Part shown: piece by piece, positions 25,033-34,576 of the stretch
Position numbering within the stretch: the first letter of the stretch is position 1
How the letters are laid out: every line of letters begins with the position of its first letter
Source of the DNA: Alphaproteobacteria bacterium
GTDB taxonomy: Bacteria > Pseudomonadota > Alphaproteobacteria > Rhodospirillales > Rhodospirillaceae
Assembly: GCA_030835385.1 (NCBI GenBank)
Contig: JAURPI010000016.1
Coordinates: 186,001 to 250,000 of the forward strand
Reading direction: 5' to 3'
DNA: 64,000 bases
Program-made: the position numbers and the translations under genes
The notes under the pieces: model-generated
What the model was told of the DNA's origin: nothing
The model's database searches: none
The model's input: the letters and a program-made list of their open reading frames with translations, nothing else

Positions 25033-26118
25033 ATGCGCACCCTATCGTCTTTATTTGCCCCTACTTTAGCCGTCGTATTTTGTGGTGGCCTTGCCCTGTC
25101 CGGTGTGGCCGTAGCTCAAGAGATGGAACATTCGCAAATGGACCACAGCCAGATGGATCATTCCCAGATGGACCATTCCCAAATGGATCATTCGGGACAC
25201 GAGATGAGCCAAGAGGACTACCGCATCCTTCGTGAAAAGGTCATGCAGTACAAAACTATGACGGATGAGCAAATCATGGGCAGCATGATGATGATGCCGC
25301 CAACATACGAGCGGTATATCAGCGACAAGTCATTGAAGGGTGATCTTGGCGTAATTGTTTTGGCCCACGGCGCCGGTGAACCCGGAGACACATTTTTTAC
25401 AAACGCTTTAGGTGGTCTCGCGTCTGCGTATCCAACGTCTATCGGATTCGGTATGGCGATGATGAATGGTGACCATCTGCAATCGGCAGTCGATAATCTC
25501 GCCGAAGCTGGAGCTAAACGCATTGTCGTAGTTCCAGCCGCTTTGTCAGCCTCTGGTTCAGTCTATGAGCAGTGGGCCTACTACTTTGGTGAGCGAGAAG
25601 AGGCGTCCTATCTGCCGGCGCCTCGCGTCAATCAAACAGTTCCGGTAACACTGGGTGTGCCCCAATCGAGCCACGAAATCATAACCGACATATTGGTTGA
25701 TCACGCGATGGAAGTGGTGGAGGACCCTGAGAATGCGTTGGTTATCGTTCTGGGCCATGGCCCAGAAAAATATGAAGACAACGTTTTGGAACTGGCGGTA
25801 CTTGATACCCATGCGGACCGAATCAAAGCCAAAGGCATTTTTGCCGATGTGCGGGCGTATAACTTGCAAGACGATGCGCCTGATCGCATTCGTACCAACA
25901 ACGTCAATGTGATGCGCAGTTGGATTGACAACGCTGATGCCTACGGCCTTGAAGTTGTTGTTGTTGGTTACTTACTGTCCACACGTGGCATTCAAGCCAA
26001 CATCGCTACCGACTTTGAAGGCTTGACCTACGCGTTCAATGAAAAAGGTCTGTCCTCTAACCCAAAATTCATCAAATGGATTGAGGCTGGCGTGCAGGAA
26101 TTTGCTGGCAACATGTAG
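25033..26118 (+). CDS. Secreted CbiX/CbiK-like chelatase-fold protein with Met/His metal-binding repeats
   Basis: A 361-residue exported protein. The signal peptide ends AVAQ (about residue 29). It is followed at once by five pentad repeats (MEHSQ, MDHSQ three times, MDHSG), of the kind that bind copper in CopA/PcoA proteins. After a helical linker rich in methionine (EQIMGSMMMMPP), two chelatase-like lobes follow. The first starts GVIVLAHGAGEPGDTFF and includes EAGAKRIVVVPAALSASGS; the second contains ALVIVLGHGPEKYEDN and EVVVVGYLLSTRGI. The HG loops correspond to the metal-binding histidine loops of sirohydrochlorin/cobalt chelatases (CbiX, CbiK). Periplasmic CbiK is known in Desulfovibrio. 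GAGGAG lies eight bases before the ATG. A CueR-type promoter precedes the gene and a terminator follows it, so it is a single-gene unit. Confidence 0.78.
   Translation: MRTLSSLFAPTLAVVFCGGLALSGVAVAQEMEHSQMDHSQMDHSQMDHSQMDHSGHEMSQEDYRILREKVMQYKTMTDEQIMGSMMMMPPTYERYISDKSLKGDLGVIVLAHGAGEPGDTFFTNALGGLASAYPTSIGFGMAMMNGDHLQSAVDNLAEAGAKRIVVVPAALSASGSVYEQWAYYFGEREEASYLPAPRVNQTVPVTLGVPQSSHEIITDILVDHAMEVVEDPENALVIVLGHGPEKYEDNVLELAVLDTHADRIKAKGIFADVRAYNLQDDAPDRIRTNNVNVMRSWIDNADAYGLEVVVVGYLLSTRGIQANIATDFEGLTYAFNEKGLSSNPKFIKWIEAGVQEFAGNM
25123..25197 (+). repeat. Five tandem 15-base units encoding MDHSQ-type pentads
   Basis: Five in-frame 15-base units, each encoding Met-Asp/Glu-His-Ser-Gln/Gly. Codons vary at third positions (GAC/GAT, CAC/CAT, AGC/TCC/TCG, CAG/CAA) while the peptide stays constant. 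The array is therefore old or selected at the protein level and is not a fresh slippage product. Confidence 0.9.
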
Positions 26119-26141
26119 ACCCACGTTCTACAAAAACGAAT

Positions 26142-26178
26142 AAACGGTCGGGCGTGTAGCGTCCGGCCGTTTTTATTT
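26142..26178 (+). terminator. Rho-independent terminator after the chelatase-like gene
   Basis: Stem AAACGGTCGGG pairs with TCCGGCCGTTT (two G-T wobbles) around a 9-base loop and is followed by TTTTATTT. It lies 23 bases after the stop codon and just before the NTF2-like gene, isolating the chelatase-like gene as its own transcription unit. Confidence 0.75.
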
Positions 26179-26189
26179 CAGAGGTTTGA

Positions 26190-26591
26190 ATGCCGATATC
26201 TAGAGATGACATGATCGCAAGGGCGACGGCTTACTTTGGGGATGTTGATCGCTTCGACACGGATGCCATTTTATCGCACCTAACCAACCAAATTGTTTTG
26301 GAGGCACCCACCGATGGCGCGCACAAGACAGGTATAGAGGCAATCCGAGAGACCTACGAGGCACGGTCCAAAATGGTTCGGGATTCCTGGCATGGCGACT
26401 TTGTTTTTACCGCAGATAAAAACGCCGGACGGCTGGCAGTTCGATTGGCTGTCAAACGCACCAACACCGATGGGTCGAAAATTGAGATGAACAACCTGAC
26501 CCTGCTGACTTTCGACGAAGATAATATTTGTTCTGTGGTCGTGTGGATGAGTGGTGAGAACTCTCTGACTTCAGGTCTGCGCTCTATCTAG
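26190..26591 (+). CDS. SnoaL/NTF2-like fold protein
   Basis: A 133-residue single-domain protein of the NTF2-like superfamily (cone-shaped alpha+beta barrel). Helix DDMIARATAYFGDVDRFDTDAI is followed by ILSHLTNQIVLEAPTDG, the usual small-ligand pocket opening. The later strands are RLAVRLAVKR and LTLLTFDEDNICSVVVWM. Members are small enzymes or binding proteins; no catalytic residue set is clear enough to assign activity. It has a ribosome binding site (AGAGG) before ATG 26190 and is convergent with the fructosamine kinase gene, with stops overlapping by four bases. Confidence 0.7.
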   Translation: MPISRDDMIARATAYFGDVDRFDTDAILSHLTNQIVLEAPTDGAHKTGIEAIRETYEARSKMVRDSWHGDFVFTADKNAGRLAVRLAVKRTNTDGSKIEMNNLTLLTFDEDNICSVVVWMSGENSLTSGLRSI

Positions 26592-27436
26592 ATGCCGAAG
26601 CGCTGTAATGTTTGTTCTACTGATGTGACGTAACTGCCACCAAACAGGCGGACATGGACCAACAAAGGATAGAGATTGTACAGGTCCCGCCGAACCTCAA
26701 AAAAATCTGGGTTGAGCGGCCGATGCTCAGCGTAGCGATCAAAGAACACATCTCCAAACGTGTTGAACAGAGTAGCGAAAGCCAACTCGATTTCGGGGTC
26801 TGCATAGTAAATGGCTGGATCAACAAACCCCGCGATCTTCCCGTCACGACACAACACATTACCTGTCCACATGTCGCCATGAATGAGCGCTGGTGCCTCC
26901 GGTTCAGAAAGCCAGGTATCTAAGCGACCACACAAAATCTCAATGCGCGAAACCAACGCGGCGGGCAAACGCGCCGAGGTGTAGGCGTTCCTCGCCATAT
27001 AGAGCAAACGATGTTCGGCAAAGAATATAATCCAAGACGGTGAAAATGGATTGGGTTGGCGCACCCCGCCGATAGGGGTGTCACGGTTCAATCCAAACGC
27101 TTCACCTGTGTTGCTGTGAAGTGCGGCAAGATAGTCCGCTGCGTCCCGTTCCACTTCTCCGTTGATACCGCCCGATGTTTTAATGTGCGACATGATCAAG
27201 AGGTCAGCAGCACTATGCAAAACTTGGGGAACGGGGAGGGCAGAGTGATCAGAAAGATATTGGAGCATCCACCCTTCGAGATCGAGTTGGTGACCTCCAG
27301 CCTTGACCACAACAGTTGAGCCGTCGCTCAGTTCAACCGCGCGCACGTCACCTACACATCCACCCGACAAGGGCACAGAGCGCACCACGTCTAGATGAAG
27401 CGCATCTTTAATTTGGTTGTGGAGCGCTGTGCTCAC
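26588..27436 (-). CDS. Fructosamine/ketosamine 3-kinase family protein
   Basis: A 282-residue kinase of the FN3K family (choline-kinase fold). The N-terminal lobe has LSGGCVGDVRAVEL and VVVKAG with the ATP-contact lysine. The catalytic loop is ALIHGDMWTGNVL, followed by the metal-binding FVDPAIYYADPEIELAF. The family phosphorylates ketoamine adducts on protein lysines or free amines, which makes them unstable and removes them. Bacterial homologues act mainly on ribulosamines and erythrulosamines. It starts with GTG 27436, 19 bases after the LMW phosphatase gene, so the pair forms an operon. The family is known to occur beside such phosphatases, which can act on the phosphorylated ketosamine. 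Confidence 0.87.
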   Translation of the reverse strand: MSTALHNQIKDALHLDVVRSVPLSGGCVGDVRAVELSDGSTVVVKAGGHQLDLEGWMLQYLSDHSALPVPQVLHSAADLLIMSHIKTSGGINGEVERDAADYLAALHSNTGEAFGLNRDTPIGGVRQPNPFSPSWIIFFAEHRLLYMARNAYTSARLPAALVSRIEILCGRLDTWLSEPEAPALIHGDMWTGNVLCRDGKIAGFVDPAIYYADPEIELAFATLFNTFGDVFFDRYAEHRPLNPDFFEVRRDLYNLYPLLVHVRLFGGSYVTSVEQTLQRFGI

Positions 27437-27455
27437 AGAAAGTCCGTTGCGAGGG

Positions 27456-27932
27456 CTATAAGAAGTCGCGTTGAATCGCTTCTATCAATCCTCGTCCGCC
27501 GTCTTCCACAAGGTCGAGAACATCTGCGAACCTTTTGCTCCCTCCATAGTAAGGATCGGGAACATCGAGTTTTTCTGGCTGTGAGCCGTAGGACAAAAAT
27601 AGCTTCACGCGTTCGTAGGTATCCCCCGGCGCCATGGCATTGAGGTGGTGTAGATGTTCCCGGTCCATCGCCAAAATCAAGTCGAACTTGTGAAAATCCT
27701 GCTCCAGCACCCGCCGTGCGGCTTGGCCAGACATATCGTAACCCCGTGCCTGTGCCGCCTCGACAGAACGTTCATCCGGGGGTTCACCGATGTGATAGCC
27801 CTGTGTCCCGGCGGAATCGATGGTGATTTCTTTGGTCAGGCCCGCTTCGGCGACCAAGTGCCGAAACACGCCTTCTGCCGTCGGTGAACGGCAGATATTC
27901 CCGGTACAAACAAACAAAACTCCAACCGGCAC
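27456..27932 (-). CDS. Low-molecular-weight protein tyrosine phosphatase family
   Basis: A 158-residue LMW-PTP. The active-site P-loop is VCTGNICRSPTAEG (cysteine and arginine of CX5R) at residues 8-21, and the catalytic aspartate lies in the late loop DVPDPYYGG. It is the first gene of a two-gene operon with the fructosamine kinase. The family includes phosphotyrosine phosphatases, arsenate reductases and ribulosamine-5-phosphatases. The DPYY motif favours a phosphatase over an arsenate reductase, and the neighbour suggests protein deglycation. It is divergent from the sirtuin gene with fewer than 90 bases between. Confidence 0.9.
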   Translation of the reverse strand: MPVGVLFVCTGNICRSPTAEGVFRHLVAEAGLTKEITIDSAGTQGYHIGEPPDERSVEAAQARGYDMSGQAARRVLEQDFHKFDLILAMDREHLHHLNAMAPGDTYERVKLFLSYGSQPEKLDVPDPYYGGSKRFADVLDLVEDGGRGLIEAIQRDFL

Positions 27933-28019
27933 TAACCGTTTTCCTTAATCCATGGCCCTTTGCGCCGAGCCGTATGGGGGCTAGCATAGCCCCTGGTCTG
28001 GTTCCCGGCGGCGCGCACT

Positions 28020-28754
28020 ATGCCCCAAAGCTTCACGCCCGAGAAGAATTCTAACATCGCTATCCTCACAGGGGCAGGAATCTCTCAAGAATCTGGGCTA
28101 GAAACCTTCCGCGATCCAGATGGGATTTGGTCGAAAGTCCGCATTGAGGACGTCGCGACACCCGAAGCTTTCTTAAAAGACCCAGATGCCGTGCATGCTT
28201 TCTATAATATGCGTCGCGCCCGCCATCGGGTGGCCACCGCTAATCCCAATCCAGCCCACCTGGCTTTGGCTCGTCTCGAGGCTCAGTGGGCTGGTGATGT
28301 CACTGTGATCACTCAGAATGTAGATACCCTCCACGAAACCAGCGGTTCCCAAAATTTGATCCACATGCACGGTGTGCATTCCAAAGCCCGCTGCAACCAA
28401 TGTCAGCATATTGTTGATTGGCAGGGTGATATGTCGACAGCGGATGTGTGTGAGGCCTGCGGCTCGCCCGGCGGAATGCGCCCGCATGTGGTTTGGTTTG
28501 GCGAAACCCCTTTGGAACTGGATCGCATTCAAGCCGCGTTGGTGGAGTGCGATCTGTTCCTTTCCATCGGGACATCGGGCAACGTTTATCCGGCTGCGGG
28601 TTTTGTTTCCATCGTGCAACAGATCGGCCGTGCTCATACTGTCGAGCTTAATCTGGAGCCATCGCTCGGCGCTGAAAGCTTTGATGAGGGGCGTTACGGT
28701 CCGGCAACCGAGATTGTGTCGTCCTATGTCGATCACTTAATGGAGTCCGTGTGA
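28020..28754 (+). CDS. cobB: Sir2-family NAD-dependent protein deacylase
   Basis: A 244-residue sirtuin. It has the NAD motifs LTGAGISQESGLETFRD near the N-terminus and VITQNVDTLHE, the catalytic histidine in HMHGVHSKARC, and a zinc ribbon CNQC...CEAC. The helix YNMRR carries the Tyr-x-x-Arg pair that defines class III, desuccinylase-type sirtuins such as CobB and SIRT5. It should remove acyl groups from protein lysines in the cytoplasm. The stop overlaps the GTG of the broken uracil-DNA-glycosylase-like gene (GTGA). Confidence 0.9.
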   Translation: MPQSFTPEKNSNIAILTGAGISQESGLETFRDPDGIWSKVRIEDVATPEAFLKDPDAVHAFYNMRRARHRVATANPNPAHLALARLEAQWAGDVTVITQNVDTLHETSGSQNLIHMHGVHSKARCNQCQHIVDWQGDMSTADVCEACGSPGGMRPHVVWFGETPLELDRIQAALVECDLFLSIGTSGNVYPAAGFVSIVQQIGRAHTVELNLEPSLGAESFDEGRYGPATEIVSSYVDHLMESV

Positions 28755-28935
28755 CAACTCTTTCCAAATTGCTCAAAGAAGTGCGGGCCTGTGCCCATTG
28801 CACGAAACATTTTCCTCTGGGTCCGCGGCCGATCGTTCGCATCGCACCGTCGGCGACGCTGTTGATTATCGGTCAGGCGCCCGGAACCAAGGTGCACTAA
28901 AGTGGCATTCCTTGGGATGACAAGTCCGGCGAGGT
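28751..28935 (+). pseudogene. Truncated uracil-DNA glycosylase superfamily gene with an in-frame TAA
   Basis: From GTG 28751 the frame encodes EVRACAHCTKHFPLGPRP, then LLIIGQAPGTKVH, the N-terminal part of a family 4-type uracil-DNA glycosylase (cysteine pair and GQAPG active-site loop). TAA at 28898-28900 falls where relatives have glutamate. The same phase continues SGIPWDDKSGE, still matching the family, and then the similarity ends. Only about 60 of the roughly 200 residues remain, so the gene is dead. It was coupled to the sirtuin gene by a GTGA overlap. Confidence 0.75.
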
Positions 28936-29230
28936 AATCAGTGCCGACGAGGAAATCCATCTCTGTCGGGTGTGTGAGGTCATACCATGTTGTCATGGCA
29001 CACACCTTTCGTTTTGAATTTGCGTCGACGGTCTGGCACAGCATGTGTACAACGACGGAATAGAAAGAAATCACCGGCCTGTCACTCGCCCTCTTGAGAG
29101 AGCAGAGCCCGCATCCGGCAGTTGCGGAAACTTTATCATAATTCGTAGCCCGAGTCAGTTCAGTAGGCCTTGAAACGGCTCTGGCTAAGTCGCACAGTTT
29201 AAGGGCCTGAACTCACGAAAGGACAAAACC
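28936..29230 (+). other. Intergenic stretch after the glycosylase remnant
   Basis: About 295 bases with no supported gene. A minus-strand frame with several possible starts (28733-29074) overlaps the glycosylase remnant and resembles no family. The right end carries AAAGGA seven bases before the GTG of the dehydratase gene. Confidence 0.4.
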
Positions 29231-29521
29231 GTGGTTGAAAAACTTTCTTCAAAAGACCGTGCTCAGGCTCTGGCTGGCCTGCCGCAGTGGCAGGAAGTCG
29301 AGAATCGCGACGCCATTCATCGCTCATTCAAGTTCAATGACTTCAACGCAGCTTTTGGATTTATGACCCGTTGCGCCCTAAAGGCGGACCAGATGGACCA
29401 CCACCCTGAGTGGCGCAACGTCTACAACCGGGTCGATGTTACGTTATCCACCCATGACGCCGATGGTGTCACCGACCGCGATGTTGCTCTGGCGAAATTC
29501 ATGGACGCTGCCGCTGGCTGA
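29231..29521 (+). CDS. phhB: Pterin-4a-carbinolamine dehydratase
   Basis: A 96-residue protein with the family signature around the active-site histidines: [20 protein letters not shown] followed by [17 protein letters not shown]. It dehydrates 4a-hydroxytetrahydrobiopterin, regenerating the cofactor for aromatic amino acid hydroxylases, or acts in folate/molybdopterin side reactions. GTG 29231 is preceded by AAAGGA. No phenylalanine hydroxylase gene is in the window, so the partner is unknown. It converges on the EamA transporter gene. Confidence 0.92.
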   Translation: MVEKLSSKDRAQALAGLPQWQEVENRDAIHRSFKFNDFNAAFGFMTRCALKADQMDHHPEWRNVYNRVDVTLSTHDADGVTDRDVALAKFMDAAAG

Positions 29522-29536
29522 CGCCCTCCTGGGTTG

Positions 29537-30448
29537 TTACTGCGCCGGTGGCGGTAATGCTGGGTCTGGCGGTACGGGTGGCGGGGCCTGGACCCGTGCG
29601 CCGCGCACGACGATGTAGAGTGTTGAAACAACAATCACGGCAGCCCCGAGAAACGTCTCGATGCTCGGGCGTTCACCAAATAAGAAGAAGCCTGCCGCAC
29701 TGCCAAGAATGATCTGCACATAATCAATCGGGCTCATCACCGTGGCTTCTCCGATCGCGAATGCACGAATAAAACAATACTGGCCACAACTGGCGACGAT
29801 GCCTAGAGCCATCAACAACACCAATTCATCACGTGTAGGTGTTTGCCAAACAAAAGTAGCCGGAACAAACGCGAGCACCACCGTGGCAATCGAAAAGGTC
29901 AGCATGATTGTCACTGGTTCGTCAAAGGGCGCGATCAGTTTTACTGTAATCAGTGCACCACCTACGGTCAGGGCGGCTAACAGTCCGCTGAACACAGCCG
30001 GTTCGATTGAGTTGGCGCCTGGCTGGACCATGATCAACACGCCGATAAATCCGACAGCGGTCGCGAGACCTCTGCGCCAACGTACAAATTCTCGCAAGAA
30101 AACCGCCGCTAGGAGGATCATGAAAAGGGGCCGGGTGAAAGACAGCGAGATTGCGGTGGCCAGTTCCAAATGAGTCAGTGCGTAAAACCCGCCCGACATC
30201 CCGACTACAGCACAGGCGGCACGAATGAGGTGGAGAGTAGGCCTTCTCACCTTTAAGGCGCCCCATCCACTTTTTATCAAGAGCGGGATCACCACCAGCA
30301 TGCCGAAAAGACAGCGGAAGAACACAATCTCAAAGGTGTGTTGAGTCTGCCCTGCGATTTTTATCAGCACCGCTGTTGCTGAAAAAAACAAGGCGCCGCC
30401 AAGCATCCAAAGCGCACCCTGTAGGTTGTTGTTTTGTGGAGAAGGCAA
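29537..30448 (-). CDS. EamA/DMT-family transporter
   Basis: A 303-residue protein with ten predicted membrane helices in two EamA repeats. The first repeat begins ALWMLGGALFFSATAVLIK and has FFRCLFGMLVVIPLL; the second begins around SGLLAALTVGGALITVKLI. It is an inner-membrane drug/metabolite superfamily carrier; the substrate is unknown. The start is a TTG at 30448 with GGA six bases upstream. The C-terminus is proline-rich (PPPVPPDPALPPPAQ), which is unusual but cytoplasmic. Confidence 0.85.
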   Translation of the reverse strand: MPSPQNNNLQGALWMLGGALFFSATAVLIKIAGQTQHTFEIVFFRCLFGMLVVIPLLIKSGWGALKVRRPTLHLIRAACAVVGMSGGFYALTHLELATAISLSFTRPLFMILLAAVFLREFVRWRRGLATAVGFIGVLIMVQPGANSIEPAVFSGLLAALTVGGALITVKLIAPFDEPVTIMLTFSIATVVLAFVPATFVWQTPTRDELVLLMALGIVASCGQYCFIRAFAIGEATVMSPIDYVQIILGSAAGFFLFGERPSIETFLGAAVIVVSTLYIVVRGARVQAPPPVPPDPALPPPAQ

Positions 30449-30558
30449 CAGGTATCCGATACGTGAGCAAAGAAAGGAAAAGCGATGCGTGAAAGCGACG
30501 GCAGTGTATCACAAGGCGTATATGCTTTTGTCCGGCTTTATGCGCAGGGGAGCCATTC

Positions 30559-32523
<1,965 letters not shown>

Positions 32524-32537
32524 GATGGAATGTATCA

Positions 32538-33137
32538 GTGCGCGGGTATTTCGGAATCGGTGTTGAAGGCATAAGCAAGCCATACAATGTAGGGAACTTG
32601 TTTCGCTCGGCCCATGCGTTCAGCGCCAACTTTGTGTTCACCGTTGCCGCGAACTATGAGCGCCGGGTTGGTGGTTGCGTTGATACATCTGACACACTTG
32701 GCCAACTTCCATTTTACGAATTCCCGACGCTTGAAAATTTGGTGCTTCCACAGCGCTGTGCCTTGGTGGGTATTGAGTTGGATGATGAGGCGGTGGAATT
32801 ACCGAGTTTCCGGCACCCACTGCAAGCGGCGTACATTCTCGGCTCAGAGCGCGGCGGTTTGTCCCCTGAGATGACAGCGCGCTGCGATCACCTTATTCGC
32901 ATTCCGACGCGATTTAGCCTCAATGTGGGTATTGCCGGAGTGGTTGTTATGTACGACCGGTTGGTCTCGCGCGGACGGTTTCCGGCGCGTCCTGTTGTGC
33001 CGGGCGGACCGACAGAAGCCCTACCTGAGCACGTTCACGGCGGTCCCGTTCTACGCCAAAAAGACATGCAGCGGTTCCGCGCAGACCCGCCGCTGGCGGA
33101 GGTTGCGGAGGCTGAAAAAGGCGGCCCAGAAGATTGA
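32538..33137 (+). CDS. TrmH/SpoU-family RNA methyltransferase
   Basis: A 199-residue SPOUT protein. Motif 1 is seen as GISKPYNVGNLFRSAHAFSA, motif 2 as AAYILGSERGGLSPEM, and motif 3 as IPTRFSLNVGIAGVVVMYD, with SLN and the trefoil-knot glycine. It should transfer methyl from S-adenosylmethionine to the 2'-O of a tRNA or rRNA ribose. In most SpoU relatives motif 3 reads SLNVSVA; here it is SLNVGIA. The C-terminal 60 residues form a polar tail. The start is GTG 32538. It lies close behind aacS, perhaps co-transcribed. Confidence 0.85.
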   Translation: MRGYFGIGVEGISKPYNVGNLFRSAHAFSANFVFTVAANYERRVGGCVDTSDTLGQLPFYEFPTLENLVLPQRCALVGIELDDEAVELPSFRHPLQAAYILGSERGGLSPEMTARCDHLIRIPTRFSLNVGIAGVVVMYDRLVSRGRFPARPVVPGGPTEALPEHVHGGPVLRQKDMQRFRADPPLAEVAEAEKGGPED

Positions 33138-33249
33138 CAGGCGACTCGGCAGAAACTAAGGGGTTGCGTCTGGGTCACAAGATCAACACAATCGCCCCAG
33201 ATGGTCACTCGGACCAAGAGGTAACCTAGGATAAAGGGAGTTCCACCGG

Positions 33250-33771
33250 ATGCGCGTCGCTAACGCACTGCAGGCACTCATAACTTCCGTCTTCGCACTA
33301 ACCAGTGCAACAGCTGTTTCGGCTCAAGATGTCACCGTGATCGGCACCCATGGCGCCTGGACGGCGTATTCTTACCAGGAAGATTCCGGAATTGTTTGTT
33401 ACATGGCCAGCGAACCGACCAAGGCGGAAGGCAATTACACCCGCCGTGGAGATGTCTTTGCATTGGTGACCCATCGCCCAAGTGAAGAATCCCTCGACGT
33501 TGTCAGCGTCGTCGCCGGATATGCCTATAAAGAAAATTCAGACGTGAGCGTCCAGATCGGGTCAACAAACTACGACATGTTTACTCATGGCGAACGAGCA
33601 TGGAATCGTGACGAAGAGACGGATAAGAAAATGGTGCAAGGGATGATCCGCGGATCGCGGTTAATCGTCAAAGGCACATCCAGTCGCGGCACTCTGACCA
33701 CGGATACCTATTCTCTCAGTGGGTTTACCGCTGCCCATAAAGAAATTACGACCGCCTGTTTACCAAACTAA
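33250..33771 (+). CDS. IalB-like (invasion-associated locus B) secreted protein
   Basis: A 173-residue exported protein. The signal peptide ends TAVSAQD (about residue 26). The mature part opens HGAWTAYSYQEDSGIVCYMA, matching the IalB family start, and contains VTHRPSEESLDVVSVVAGYA and a cysteine near the C-terminus that can pair with the early one. GGGAG lies nine bases before ATG 33250. The family is widespread in alphaproteobacteria; it was named from Bartonella, but most members are in non-pathogens and the function is unknown. Confidence 0.85.
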   Translation: MRVANALQALITSVFALTSATAVSAQDVTVIGTHGAWTAYSYQEDSGIVCYMASEPTKAEGNYTRRGDVFALVTHRPSEESLDVVSVVAGYAYKENSDVSVQIGSTNYDMFTHGERAWNRDEETDKKMVQGMIRGSRLIVKGTSSRGTLTTDTYSLSGFTAAHKEITTACLPN

Positions 33772-33775
33772 GTCT

Positions 33776-34576
33776 TTAGAGGCGTGCGGCTAGCATCTGG
33801 GTAATCAAACCCGGCTCGCCATCACCGATCGGCTGTCCCGCTACTTCGATGAGTGGACGAATGCCGAGAGCGTTCGTCAGGAATGCTTCTTCTGCTCGAG
33901 ATAGATCGTCGACCTCAAGGGGGTGTTCTTCAGCCCTAAAGCGAGCGATGAGATCGGCCCGCATAACACCCGGCAGGGCACCATCGGACACGGGTGGGGT
34001 AACGAGTGCGCCGTTAATCATGAGGAAAATGTTAGCGATGGTTGATTCAGCCAAGCGGCCTTGTGTGTTCATGAGCAATGCGTCATCGGCGTCATATTCG
34101 GCTGCTTCCCGACGGGCAATGACGTTATCGAGATAACTCAGGGATTTAATTCGTGACGTTACCGCATGTTCATTACGCCGTGTGGTCATAGCGATAATTG
34201 CTTTAACCGGTCCAGCGGCGTCTGGCATCGGAGCGGCCGAAATGATCAGTGTTGGGAAAGCAGGGTCCGGTGGCAACAGACCACGCGGTCCTGCGCCATG
34301 ACTCAAAGTCACACGCACAACAGAATTTTTGAGGACATTTGCTTTGAGAACATTGGTGAGGCGGGTTTCGATGCCGGCATCCGTGGTCGGCATTACAATG
34401 CCAAGGACTTTTGCACCCTCACGTAAACGTGCCACGTGAGCGCCAAAGCGGTCAGGTTTTCCGTTGCGTACGCGGATCGTCTCAAAAACACCATCGCCCA
34501 GTGTCAGGCCGCGATCTGAAGGATCTATTCGGGCCTCGTCTGCGTTTATCTGGGTTCCGTTAAGATCAATGATCAT
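33776..34576 (-). CDS. pabC: Class IV aminotransferase, probable aminodeoxychorismate lyase
   Basis: A 266-residue fold-type IV PLP enzyme. LGDGVFETIRVRNGKPDRF lies near the N-terminus, the cofactor lysine in RIKSLSYLDNVIARREA (about residue 143), and NTQGRLAESTIANIFL is the conserved glutamate segment. Its ATG overlaps the stop of pabB (ATGA), and together they convert chorismate to p-aminobenzoate for folate. On its own the sequence could also be a branched-chain or D-amino-acid aminotransferase; coupling to pabB favours PabC. Confidence 0.87.
   Translation of the reverse strand: MIIDLNGTQINADEARIDPSDRGLTLGDGVFETIRVRNGKPDRFGAHVARLREGAKVLGIVMPTTDAGIETRLTNVLKANVLKNSVVRVTLSHGAGPRGLLPPDPAFPTLIISAAPMPDAAGPVKAIIAMTTRRNEHAVTSRIKSLSYLDNVIARREAAEYDADDALLMNTQGRLAESTIANIFLMINGALVTPPVSDGALPGVMRADLIARFRAEEHPLEVDDLSRAEEAFLTNALGIRPLIEVAGQPIGDGEPGLITQMLAARL

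Noticed and set aside
25123-25197. Tandem repeat considered as CRISPR or satellite DNA
   Set aside because: The units are in-frame codons of a conserved pentapeptide with third-position variation and no spacers; no CRISPR array or cas gene is present.
28733-29074. 113-codon minus-strand frame
   Set aside because: It overlaps the glycosylase remnant and sirtuin end on the other strand and has no recognisable domain or ribosome binding site.
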